From Bidens hawaiensis (lineage: Eukaryota; Streptophyta; Magnoliopsida; Asterales; Asteraceae), in contig JAIQDT010005777.1 of assembly GCA_021521415.1 (NCBI GenBank), positions 62,001 through 126,000 on the forward strand: a stretch of 64,000 nt of DNA, written 5' to 3'. Below the pieces are notes generated by a model. It saw nothing but the letters and a program-made list of their open reading frames with translations, was not told the DNA's origin and ran no database searches. Within the stretch, counting starts at the first letter, position 1. Each line of letters opens with the position of its first letter. The position numbers and the translations under genes are program-made. Of this stretch, positions 34,818 to 46,898 are shown one piece after another.

Positions 34818-36160
34818 CACTCTGTTCCAAAGTTTATATTGTGGATGGAAAGGAAAGGAAAGGAAAGAAAAGGAGTGAGTTTATTTCATAAGAGAAAGAA
34901 AAAGGAACGGAAAAGAGAGAAAGAGAACATGGATCCTATTCCTTTTCCTTTCATATTGGAAAGAATTAGAAAGAAAGGAAAGGAAAGGAAAGGAAAGGGA
35001 AAAGATTTAACTAATTAGAATTACGATGTTGCCCTCACTATCTATATATCAGATTTCGTTCCCTTTTCTACGTTAACCTAATCTGCCGTTCATCTTCGCA
35101 ATCCTCCTACTCACAGGCCGCACCTACTTCTGAACGCTTGTTCCAATCGTTCTTTCACTAGGTATTTTTTTAATTACATTCTAACTCTCAGTTTTGAGTT
35201 TACATCTTTATTAGGGTTTCAGTAATCAATTAAAGAATAATTAATATGGTTTCTTTTTTAGTACTTGAGTTAATTGATAAATTGTTAGTTTGAAATTCAA
35301 AGCTGACTTGAAGTTTGTAAAACTTCAAAAACAGAATGACAAGCTATGCATGTTCTTTCTTAGTTTATAACCTTCTGAATTTGATAAGAACTTAAAGTTC
35401 AAAGCTTCACAGTTCATAAAACACAAAGTTCTCTCAAATCTTGTTTTATGCAAAACCTCTCGGTTCAGAAAGTTACATAAACCTTCTTATAGAACTTGTC
35501 TGATCATATTTATATTGCGGCTTTTTTTACATTACCTGCATAATGTGGTATTGAGTGTATTTAGAAAATGCAGTTACATTTATACATGTTTGGTGTTTGG
35601 ATAAACATGTTTTATGTTTCTTAAATTGGCTATAATAATAGTTTATTAATAATATATTTATTTTGTTGCTTTGATCGTGGCACGAAAGGATAAATCAACA
35701 ATATAAACAAGTTGTATTTGACTGAAGCTTTATAGTTTAATAATTACAAACCAGCAAGTGGAACATCCTTTGCATGTCTAGACCAATAATTTTTAATAAA
35801 ATAATTAAAATATACAACGAAATTAATAATGCAAATCAGTTAAAACTTTAGTAATAATAATACGAAGAACTTTATAACTGCAGATGATAAATGTTTTGAA
35901 ACACAGCCTTCCATTCTTTTGGCATGTTGGAATGTTATAACATATTTTTTAGTTTGATTTTAGTTAAAGGGCATAATAGTAAAAATGTAACTTTCTTTTC
36001 CTTTCCTTCCAACTTGGGAACATACAAGTTGTTTAATTTCCCTTCCTTTCCATTGAACTTGGGAACATGAAATAAAATCATATATTTTCCTTTCCTTTCT
36101 TTTCTCTTCTAATTTCCTTTTCTTTCTTTTCTCTAGTTAAGTGAAACTCGGAACACAGTG
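34818..36160. mobile_element. Non-autonomous TIR element with TTA target duplication (PIF/Harbinger-like)
   Basis: The ends are CACTCTGTTCCAAAGTTT and its near-complement GAAACTCGGAACACAGTG. Both sides are flanked by TTA (34815-34817 and 36161-36163), the 3-bp duplication made by PIF/Harbinger transposases. Inside the ends lie a purine tract of GGAAA units (34846-35010) and an opposing TTTCC tract (35990-36134), so the element can fold as a long hairpin. The middle holds TATA-like and pyrimidine-rich sequence (35040-35165) but no transposase. 1343 bp. Confidence 0.7.
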
Positions 36161-36190
36161 TTAGTCACATTAGCAATCAATCAAAGAAAG

Positions 36191-39100
36191 ATGCCGCAAG
36201 TGAGGATCATAGCCAAGAATTTCATCGACATGGTTGCCTCATTACCCGCCATCAAGCTCGACAGCCTTTACCAGAATCCCTTCATCTGTGAAGCCATCTT
36301 GCGATCTCTGCCCCCATTGGCTAAGAAGTATGTTCTCCAGATGCTGTATTCGGATGACGATGTTCCCGTCACTGCCACTTCATTGCAAGAATGGCTTCTT
36401 CCCGCCTCTTCTTCTTCTTCAAAGCATACAGTTGCTCTCGATAGACTCATTCAGTTGAGACTCTTTACTCAGTTCATCGACAGGTATTATCATTATTATT
36501 TTTAATTAATGGATTCTTAGATGCTCTTGCTAGATTATAATAACTCATCTGCAGGAAAAAGGAGACCACTTACTTGTTAAACCGGATGTTTCAAATGAAC
36601 CTCCGCCAGCATATTATTCACGGGTAACATTTGCCTCTTTTCCCTTTACTTACAACAATTCATTGTTGTTATAAAACATCTTTGATTTGAGCAGCGGTGT
36701 CTTGCCAAGAGAACCCGTGGCTTCTAATATTACACTAAGACTCCCAAGTTTAGAGGACCTAGACTTGTATGCAGCTCAACAATGGGAGGTATGTTTATAT
36801 AATAAAACCTAATTAAATATATACCTTTTTTTGACTTAACTAGTTATTAATATTATTATTATATCTAGTGTTCTTGCTGCATCTAATAAACTCTGCGGAA
36901 GCTGATGTTACTACAAAAAGCATCAGCCCTTCTATGATGAAAGTCTTCCAACGAGGCCTTTTAAGCCAAAGGTATTCTTTTTTTAATCATGTTGATATTA
37001 TCGTTTCTGACGTGGTTGATCAACAGAGACAAAGAAGGTCCTAGGCTTACTGAAAGTGGTTTCCAGTTTCTGGTATGATTAATTTAATGCTATATATAAT
37101 GTACTATGATCTATTTTATATCAAATTGATTCTCATTTGTTTGTTTCTGTTACAGCTAATGGATACCAATGCACAGCTCTGGTATATCATCAGGGAGTAT
37201 ATCAGTAATTCTGAGGTATTCATTCATCCAATTTCTAAATTAAGTTAGGTGTTTTCAATGATTTTGCCATATAATCGGCTTCGGCCTCGGTTTGGGCTTG
37301 GTAGTTGAAGACTTGTTAGTTGTTATTGGGTTAAGATAATAAAGAATTAAGACATGGGAGGTTTTGGACTGGCCCTATATTTCTCCTTGTTGGGGCTCAT
37401 AGGCCTGTAAACGAACACGAACAAGGGCATGCTTGTGTCTGTTCATGTTTGTGTTTGTTTATGTTTGTTCATTTAAAATCTAAACGAACAGTTCACAAAC
37501 ATATATGAATAAAGATAGACGGACATATATGAACAATCGTAAACGAACGCAAACAAACATAAATTAACTCACTTAAGTGAGCACAAACGAATAGATAGAA
37601 AACATATTAAGGTGATATAATTTGTAAAACACATAATGTTTAATTATTTTCTATTAATGTGTGAACGAACATAAATGAACGAACAAAACATGTGTTCATG
37701 TTCGTTTGTTTATTAAATGAACGAACATAAACAAACTTCCCGCCGAACGGTGGTTCACAAACAGTTCAGTGAACGTCGGTTCATTTACAGGTTTAGGGGG
37801 TATTATGTTTTCTTGTTGACTAAGTTTTGTAGCCTTAGTTAGTCTATACTAGTAGGAGAGCCCGCACATTGCGGCGGAAAGACAACGAGAATTCAATTGG
37901 TATTGTTTCAATTAGTTATGGTGCCAACATTACTTGTGCGATGCAGTTGGAGTTTTGGTTGCATAAAGTGAATGTCTAACTTGTTTTTGTTAGTCATGTT
38001 TGGGATTTAAACAAATATTGCAAAGACATACATGAACACAATTGAAGATATACTAATATGAAGAAATGCAAATGAACACTAATTAAAAGTATAGGCAAAT
38101 ATCAAAAGTAAAGTCTAAATACCATCATGTTTATCATTAAATGTAACATTTAAAAACTAAACAAAGATGTATACTCTGCTAGCATTAAAGCAATATAAGG
38201 AGTGATAAGATGTTCGATTGTTTGGTCATTCGCCTACAAAATAGTATTCGAAGATACGTATTCTGAAGCAATTTATTATTAATAATATGAGAAAATTATT
38301 AATCATAACAATAACAAAATACTTATACCGTTGTTAAAAACAGTCAATCTCTCCGTTGATACGTGTTCCCCAAAATCACATTTAAACTTAGCGGTATCCA
38401 TGTTCACACCCATAGCTGTAAACACAATTACAAAATTTCTTCATCTCCACCACTATGTACACATAAGCAGGCAGTTTAGTATTTTATTGTGAAGTTTAGT
38501 ATTTTATTTAATTAACATTCAAAAATATTCAGAGATAGACATAATCTTTATACCTCAAGCAAGTTAAGTTTTTTCCAAGCATTTATACAAACCTTCAAAA
38601 GAAAAAAAAAACATTCTGTAAATTCGTTTGTGCGTTAAGCTAGATATGCATTCCAAATTACTTCTATTTGCGTTCTTTGTTATCAACTCACAAACTCAAG
38701 TTGTATCCAAATACCAAAATATCCCTGCTGCAAAAAGGTCCTTCTGCAGCCTTTGAATCCGTTACCTGATGTCATTTATGTGGAAAACTAATCAAAGGTC
38801 AAAATATAGCAGATTAACTGAAACTTTCTGTAGTGTTTAATTATCGCATGATAGGGGGAAGTATGAATATTATGGACATGTAATTGGCGTCAATAGTTTG
38901 AGTATAGTTTAGACAAACAGCTCTTTGGGAAACATGGGCCGTCAAGTAAAGGTGTGAGACATATATAGAAAATGAGTAAAATGCTTATTATTTTTCAAAC
39001 CATGAATGTGGTACAGAGTGCATATACATTTCTACCACTTTCTGATTTATCAAATAATTGCCAACTAAAATTTGACCAAAATACCCCTGGTCTAAAAAGA

Positions 39101-42100
39101 TCCTTTTGCAGCCTCTGAAGCCGTTAGCTGATGTCTTTTATGTGGAAAACTAATTAAAAGTCAAAATATATCAAGATACTCATTTGATTTGATTAATTAG
39201 TGAACTTGCACACATCCGATTGCCTAAATTCAAATCATAAAAAGCATTCAGTGTACTACTAAATCTTAACAGAGTTATGTTTGAAAGTCAGTAAGTGAAA
39301 AATAAAATGAAATTAGTTTCTGGCCTTTTAAAATATGTAACTAAGCGATATATTTATACGACATGTTATCAAAGGATAATGGGTCCGACCGCAACGTAAT
39401 AATAGCAAAAGGGTCAGACCCGCACGTAGTAGTGATAATGGATAATGGGGCGGGACAATGATACCATTTCTAACAATGAAGACAGCACAAGCTTAATTAA
39501 AAGTTAATAATACCATTAATGCACCCATAGATGGGTAAGTTGTCATTGTATTTTTGGCAGATGGTTAAGTAAAAAATGCTCATGACCCCCCTCCCATCCT
39601 TTCCATCACACTCCCTTATGTAAAAGTGAATACCATGTCGTCACCCATGGGCGGGTTGCTTGTTGTATGGTCTAGTGTCACGCGGCCAGAGTACATCGAT
39701 CGGGCGCCATTTTTCACTGCAGGGCTCAAAATGGACCCTACAGATTCAATGGGGCGCTACGTATCCAACACGTGTCAGCCCTTGAATACATGTCTCGTTT
39801 TCGGGTTTGTGTGTGTGAAACGATTTCAGGTCGGGTTCAACTCCGTGGTCCCTGCCGACCTGCAAGAATTACTGTTTAACAGTCCTAGCTAGTCAGGGCA
39901 TGCACTAACTACAAACTAAAATTTATATACCATATATAATGAAGTCAAGGCCGTGTTGTTAAATCTCACCTCCAAATGAAACAAGAAGCAACCTTCGTAA
40001 GCTTGGAGTCAGAAAGAGATACATGAGAACTGTTTTCCACCAATGGTGGATGCACAATTCCTAAAAATCGTATGTACTGCACTGACACATAAATCCATCA
40101 CCATACGATTACCGAATTCGAATAACAACAAAATTTTAATAGCAACATGTAACATGTTGAACAAAGGTTGTATATGTAAAACAAAGTAAACGAACATAAA
40201 GAGGAACCTTTAATTTGTAGAACAGAATCCTTGCATCCAAAAATGAACACAAGATACGAGTCAATCAACAAATGAATCGAATCCTTGCATCAACAAATAG
40301 CGCATGTGAGTAACATGCATTTAACACAAATGCCTTTCACCCACAGACCAACTAAAGAATAATTAAGTTTAAAGCAAAAAAATAACGACTTTTTTAGCAA
40401 ATGAACAAATCACAAAATTAGAACTAACTTGTAAAATAGCACCGCAGAAACTCTATTGATCTTGATGACGGGTCTCAATGATCTTTTAGTCTTGACGAAC
40501 TAAAAATCGTGCCTATACCACATAAGATTTATTTGAATCAAACACCTTTATGTGAACAATAATGCAATATGACACATCAGACACGTTATATCAAAATGTT
40601 ATATTTAGATTAGTAGATGCATACCTGTACATAGAGTCTGCTCCCATTTCAGCATTTACCAAAACCAAGAAACATTTTGCAAATTGTTCTATGTCTCAAA
40701 ACAAAATTTAAAGGTCGAAAAACGTCACTGGTTATAATATCAAGTATGACCAGAATGTTGACCAAAATTCTCATGATCAAGGTTCTTATTTCCCCGGATG
40801 CCACCAGCACTTCCTTCACTTTTAGGGTGCCAACCTTTTTCAGTTTAAAATCCTCCACGGTCCTAGATAACGTACCACTTATTCATAAGCACACAAACTC
40901 AGTTGGAATCCTAAAGTAATAAACAAAAATTAAAACAAAAAATGGAACCTTTAGGCTTATGTGTTTACCTTTTTTAGCATTGTTTTCTTGATGGACCTGT
41001 GCAGCTACCGCAGGTATGTAATGGCTCACATATGATTCTCCAGTGATGTAAAATCACTGTGTACAAGAAATGATTATTACCGGCTGGTAAAAACCGAACT
41101 GAACAGTAACACGGAATCAATTAACAATGTCCAAATTAGCCTTCCTGTACTTGTCCCAATTTAATTTCCTTGTGACAAACATTTTGGTCACTATTGTTTA
41201 TAAATATACATTCCCATTTTCATATACATTTAGGATCTTGACTTTTTTTTAACTATGAGAACGTAATTAAGATTAATAGGACTGTCATTTGGACTTTGTT
41301 CATGACTACATTTGACCCACTTATCTAGGACCTGAGTTACTCGTATGAATCTGCAACAATGAAGCATTCTCGAATCAACCTAAAAATTTGACTTCTCAGA
41401 TAAAAGGGACTTTTGACCTTCATCAACCCATTATAATAATCTACCACTTTTAATATTCTGTTTTCTATTACATTACCTACCACAAATTCACTACAATATT
41501 AATTTACTAACAACATATTATAATGATATCACAAGGCACTAACAAAGCTAATCCAAAATCATTAACTGATGATAACTTGTGTACTAAATTCGTAATTCAG
41601 TAGTTGGATTTCATCCGTCAAATCAACAAAATGCAGGAAAACTTAAAAGAAAAAAAAAAAAATCTTACCTTGGCAAACGGATCGGGTGATACACCGTGTT
41701 TTGCAATGGTGGAGGGGGGCTGAAGCAACTGCAATTAACCATGTAGACGAATTATACAAGTGATTATAAACAGGGAGCATTGATTGGGCACTGATTACAG
41801 GTTTGATTGGAGAATTGAATTAGGGGTTAAACTGATGTGTAATTGCAATTGAAGGTGTCTTTAATTGGAGAATTATGGGTTACAACTGAAACGTGAATTA
41901 TGAGTTACAACTGAAACGCCAGTGTATGATAATTGGGAAGGAGCCGGAGATACATGTAAAGACGCCGGGCAATATGGAGTATTTATGATTAGCGGCGTCT
42001 CGCCATTTAAGATTAAGAATGTCTTAAAATTACAAAATGACTATTATGTCCATCTAAAATGTTTTATATGTAATATAGATATAGATATAGATATAGATAT

Positions 42101-44016
42101 TTACATCTTGTACGTGTAACCTCTAATCACATGAGAGTAGAGAGCATGAGCAATAACAAATTCCTGGTTGTATCCCATGGACGTAGGTCAGCTTAGACCG
42201 AACAACGTAAATCCTTGTGTCCCGTGTTCATTTATTTTCAGCAGTTTGATTGTGTGTGTGTTTTGCTATAACCGAGATCCTAACAGATCACTTGTATAAA
42301 ACAGGACAGGGGTGTGGATTCAGCAGATCTTATATCATTTCTGCTGGAACTTAGCTTTCATGTTACTGGCGAGGTATCATATGTATAAAACATGAGTTGT
42401 ATATGATGGCCGTTCCGTCCCATATTTACTGATAATTTCTGCATAGGCGTATAATGTGAACACTCTAGATGATATACAAAGGACAACAGTTAAAGATCTT
42501 GCAGATTTGGGCCTCATCAAACTCCAGCAGGTAGGTGAATAATGCTATAGTTGGAAGAAATAGTATAATTAATTCTCATTATCATATGTTTCTGTTGGTA
42601 GGGGAGGAAAGACAGTTGGTTTATTCCTACTAAACTGGCTACCAATCTTTCTATTAGCCTGTCAGATGCATCATCAAGGAAGCAGGGATATGTTGTTGTG
42701 GAAACCAACTTCCGGTTATATGCGTACTCTACCTCTAAGTTGCATTGTGAAATCTTAAGACTCTTTGCAAGGTAGGTACTAGACAGATTTCTTCAGGCAT
42801 GCTTTGTTTGATTGATTCTCAAGCCACCATTGAATGTTTGTTTGTTTTGCAGGGTAGAATATCAACTTCCTAACCTTATTGTTGGATCCATTACAAAAGA
42901 GAACCTCTACAAAGCCTTTCAAAATGGCATTACAGCAGATCAGGTAACCCTTCCTTTTCAAATACATATACAATTACACACGCGCCCACACACACACACA
43001 CAGAGGAATAATCTTTGTTGTTTGTGGAAATGCATTGCAGATAGTTTCATTTCTTCAGCAGAATGCCCATCCTCGTTGCAGAAAAAGTGCCATCTGTACC
43101 AGAAAATGTCACCGATCAGGTTTCCTTTTACTATAAGATGTTCTATAATGGAAACTGTTATGTTTCCTTGTCGGAAAAACTCTCTTTTACAGTGTTTTGT
43201 CGGTCTTAGTACTACAGTGCTCTTAATCCAATCACTAAGGTGCTCAACCAGTAACCACCATTATCCAAAGGTCTAAATACCCTCGATCAGTGAAAAAACT
43301 ACAAGAGTCAAGTGAACCAAAGTTATATCATCTCTAATCTATAATGTTGACCGTTGGTTGGTTAAGTAGGAAATCTTTAAACATAAACAATACAACTATA
43401 TGAAAAGTCCCCTGGTACAAAAGGAATATCATTAACGTGCCCTTAATCCAATTTCTTCAAATGCTATTGATTTACGTCTACTAATTATTGGTTATTTATT
43501 TATTTTTTATTACAGATTAGGCTGTGGGAATCGGATCTAAACAGGGTCGAGATGACACCTGCTCACTTCTTTGATGATTTCCCATCAAGGGTAAGAAATG
43601 ACTCGTATAATATCATATTTACCTAACCAAAAAAATTAAGAGTAAATGTACTCATTTCAAAACTTAAAAGAAATCTCGGTTTCATTAAATACATTTTTCT
43701 TATAGCCTATATACCCTTATCTTTCTTTGTACACTTCAAACTCCGATCCTAATGCTAGTTTTAGCGGGAGGTTATAAATGCTATAAATTTGGAATGAATG
43801 TATTTGATATTATAATTCTTTGGTTTTTAAGGGGTACACCACAAACCTCTAAATGTTTGATTTTTATAATTCCCAATGTAGGATGTGTTTGAAGCAGCGT
43901 GCGATTTTGCAAGAGAATTCAGCAGTTTGCTTTGGGAAGACTCAAAAAAGATGCGACTTGTAGTGAAAACCGAGATCTATGGACACATGAAAGATTTCCT
44001 CAGCCATCAAAAGTAA
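36191..44016 (+). CDS. TFB2: TFIIH subunit p52 / TFB2 (GTF2H4 homologue), 13 exons, two apparent frameshifts
   Basis: TFB2 anchors and stimulates the XPB helicase in the nuclear TFIIH complex, used in transcription initiation and nucleotide-excision repair. Exons: 36191-36483, 36555-36623, 36695-36788, 36869-36971, 37027-37072, 37156-37215, 42305-42373, 42447-42530, 42602-42771, 42853-42943, 43041-43119, 43516-43590, 43882-44016. All introns are GT-AG. Key text: MPQVRIIAKNF, NPFICEAILRSLPPLAKKYV, GFQFL/LMDTNAQLWYIIREYI, DLISFLLELSFHVTG, WFIPTKLATNLS, FRLYAYSTSKLHCEILRLFAR/VEYQLPN and LWEDSKKMRLVVK. About 456 residues, the normal length. The start at 36191 matches the family N-terminus; an in-frame ATG at 36158 lies in the TIR element. 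Exon 4 lacks one base at its start (about 36870) and exon 11 lacks two (about 43075). The net loss is three bases, but the part between is out of frame. Confidence 0.88.
37400..37795. mobile_element. Palindromic MITE-like element rich in cgaacac, copy 2 (in TFB2 intron 6)
   Basis: The ends taggcctgtaaacgaacac and gttcatttacaggttta mirror each other and match the copy at 12078-12487. The interior is built of aaacgaacataaac-like units on both strands. The flanks ggggctca and gggggtat are only partly alike, so the target duplication is unproven. hAT-like by TIR pattern. Confidence 0.65.
37843..42100. mobile_element. Candidate Helitron-like insertion in TFB2 intron 6
   Basis: The left side tctatactagtaggagag followed by cccgcacattgcggcgg resembles plant Helitron 5' ends (TC start, conserved cccgcgcgttgcggcgg). 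A stem pair gacgccg/cggcgtc (41961-41967 and 41993-41999) and a (GATATA)n run (42073-42100) lie near the right side. I could not see a clear CTRR-T terminus. No Rep/helicase protein is encoded. Confidence 0.3.
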
Positions 44017-44508
44017 TAGTCAACTCTTGGTTTTTCCTTTTTTGTCCAGTAATTCACTGTTATATATTGTTTAATTTTTTATTATTATTATTTTTTTTAA
44101 TTTGTTTCCAACTATATCATAAGGATTTAAATACAATAACCAGCAACTGTTTCAGATCCATATTAGGTTGATGGTGTGTTTTTTTTATCAATTGAACATC
44201 TATACAAAAGCCAATTGAGATTACAGTTTGGTTTGAACTTGGAAGCAACATTTATCCTTATTATTTATGTTTTTGTACTTTTATATTAAGTAATACACTA
44301 ACAATTCACTACCTCATTTTATCAAAATTTTAACCATAAGATCACTTATGTCGAGTATACTAAATAAATTTGTCTACAGTACTGTTGATACATTTCCGGG
44401 TCAAACTAGATTTTGTTAGAGAGAGAGAGGGTCGTTCAATTCAAAACTAATTTTAAATAGAGAATTGCTAGAACCACATAAACATATGTACTTTATGCTT
44501 TAGCTATG

Positions 44509-44725
44509 ACGCATAAGACACTTATGTAACAAATGACTATTTCCCTTTTTCTCACACTACATCTAGCCAACGCTATGTACATGTGGTTATGCGTTTCTCT
44601 TCAATAAAATTGTTCAACGCATAAGACACTTATGTAACAAATGACTATTTCCCTTTCTCTCACACTACATCTAGCCAACGCTATGTACATGTGGTTATGC
44701 GTTTCTCTTCAATAAAATTGTTCAA
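44509..44725. repeat. Tandem duplication, 108-bp unit, two copies
   Basis: The unit from cgcataagacacttatgtaac to cttcaataaaattgttcaa occurs twice back to back with only a few differences (one T in the ccctttttctc run; caacgc/caatgt at the ends). Non-coding. Confidence 0.85.
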
Positions 44726-45408
44726 TGTCAACGACGACTCTAAATCTTCATTTTCTCGTTTTCTATACCTCTCCTCCATAAAACTTATTTGTTTTTTTTT
44801 TCTCCCTAATCCATCCCACTGGTTTCATGGATATATGATCATCCTAAATATCAGCACCCAAAATTTGCAAAATATAGGTTGATTGTTTGACTTGGGAGTG
44901 CTAGAATTCTCTTATGGTGTGTGGCCATGCATGGATTGTCATAAACATGATGATGTGCTGCAAGCATGGAACTTTATTAATTGCTAGAAAAAACTCCCAA
45001 GATCCTCAAGATTCCAAGAGCCTAATGGAGTTGACGGATGTCGGGTCCGGACTGCTATTCGACTGATGACCGGTTCGGGCTTATCATTGAAGGCACGGGC
45101 ATACTATTTGGGCTTAGGCCCGGACATAACTTGGCCCGTTAGGCCCAAGTGTAGCCTATACCATTTCTTATATATAAGGAGTTTTACGCAACGTACTCTT
45201 TTCCTCCTCCGTTTCTCCCAACAAACTACAAACCCTTCTTTCTATATACCTATCTATTCAATACACTTGCAATGCAAGAGGGATACTTGCTTTCCTAGTT
45301 CACTTACGTTGTATCTCTAGTTGATTCAGATATCTCCGTAGTCAACCACTATGACAATCCCAAGTGTCCAACACTTGTTAGACAAGCTCAAAAGCCTATC
45401 TATCATAA

Positions 45409-45445
<37 letters not shown>

Positions 45446-46095
45446 TTATTCATTCGGGTTTGAGATATTCACATTTGAATTCGACTTAGTTTGCCAATTT
45501 GAATAAACCGATATTTAAATTTGAATTAGGTATGAAATCAAATTTCAGGTTTTTCGAGTGCAATTCGAATAATGAACACTAGTTTCTTTTCAGGAGAGTC
45601 AAGGGGTTTAAAATTGATCTAGGTGACCAAGAATAATGACTCAAGGTTATCCGATCTAGTTGCATTTGGTCCTCTCTTATAAACAGTAAGTACTTATTAT
45701 ATACACTAAGTCAAGATGGAAGCTTGTTACGATATAAATAGTGTAGGGGATCAAATGTAATTGTTGTATAGTATAGTGTTAGGGGGGGGGGGGGGGGCTA
45801 GTACATTTGTTTATTCATTTAGCTGTTAATCTTCTGTACTTAAGGAACGGTCAAGGGTAATACAAGATATCGATGACTTCATAGTATTTCCTTCTTTTGG
45901 CTTCTTCTCTTAATCGATCATTGACACGTGCCATGTTTTTTGAACTTTCCTGAAATTTTCACCAATACAACACGGTTTCTATTCAAAAGAAGGAAATACT
46001 CTCAAATCAATAATACCATAGTCTCCTCTTTTGTAACCTAATAATAATTATAATTCCATGGCTCCTACCTATGGGGTTTTGAATTGTCATCAACC

Positions 46096-46266
46096 TCTTT
46101 TTACAAGGATAACAATGAGTCAGGTCAGGTACTAGTAATTCACGCTCCATAGTAGATCATAAAGCCATGTCCCATGCCCATCTTTTTACAAGGATAACAA
46201 TGAGTCAGGTCAGGTACTAGTCATTCATGTCCCATAGCAGATCATAAAACCATGTCCCATGCCCAT
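46096..46266. repeat. Tandem duplication, 85-bp unit, two copies
   Basis: The unit from ctttttacaaggataac to ccatgtcccatgcccat is repeated directly, with a few base differences (aattcacgctcc versus cattcatgtccc). Non-coding, in the TFB2/SIR intergenic region. Confidence 0.85.
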
Positions 46267-46898
46267 CGGATATTCGTTACTCAATACCCATCGGGTACAT
46301 AGATTTTACCACACCCATTTATGACTTGTTTGATAACAAATTACATGTTGAGATACGAAAGCCTATCTTAAATTCACCTCAACATCCGACTTGAAACCGT
46401 TAAATAGCCAACTATATACTTCTAATTAATTTCTAGTACCTTGTTAATTTCAAGTTTAAGTTTCTAACAACTTAATAAAGGCAAACCGTTTTGAAATATC
46501 TAAAACTAATCACACCCACCCGAGCCATGAATGTTAATGGGTTTAGTTTTTCTCGTCAGACTCGATTTTTTTCTTTGCCATCCCTACTCTATTTTCATTT
46601 CCACAACCTCAAGACCAATAATGTATTGAATCTAGTTTCAGATGCAATTTATTTAATAATAGACTTATCAATACCGAAACACTTTTTGACACAGACCACC
46701 AGAACTACATAACCATAAATTCAAAACCTAATCCCTTAAGACCCAAAATCCAGTTGTCATTTGGGGTCATACTCAACCAAATAACAACTACAACTCCCAT
46801 AGAAAAAAAAACACATCATTCTAACAGGTTTGAATCAACGACTGCATTGAAACACAGAAACATACTCTTCTTATTGTTCCACTTACGACTTAATAATC

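Larger units (their letters stand above)
37216..42304 (+). other. TFB2 intron 6, 5.1 kb, filled with inserted repeats
   Basis: The other introns of the gene are 55-575 bp. This one holds the palindromic MITE at 37400-37795 and a probable larger insertion beginning at about 37843. A 115-bp phrase occurs twice inside it (38695-38812 and 39060-39175, 'gatgtc.tttatgtggaaaactaat'). A GC-richer patch lies at 39620-39890. No host gene seen. Confidence 0.7.
44017..46890. other. Intergenic region between the convergent TFB2 and SIR genes
   Basis: It contains two tandem duplications (listed separately), a (TA)n run at 45411-45440, a 16-G run at 45782-45797, and an LTR-like or promoter-like stretch at 45038-45375. 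That stretch starts tgtcgggtccgg, holds tatatataagg at about 45170 and ends gtccaaca; it could be a solo LTR but lacks a target duplication. No gene is supported. Confidence 0.5.

Noticed and set aside
36158..36190. Upstream in-frame ATG as the TFB2 start
   Set aside because: It starts at the end of the TIR element, and the family N-terminus begins MPQV at 36191.
39626..39892. 88-codon ORF in TFB2 intron 6
   Set aside because: No recognisable domain, no codon pattern and inside a probable insertion; treated as chance.
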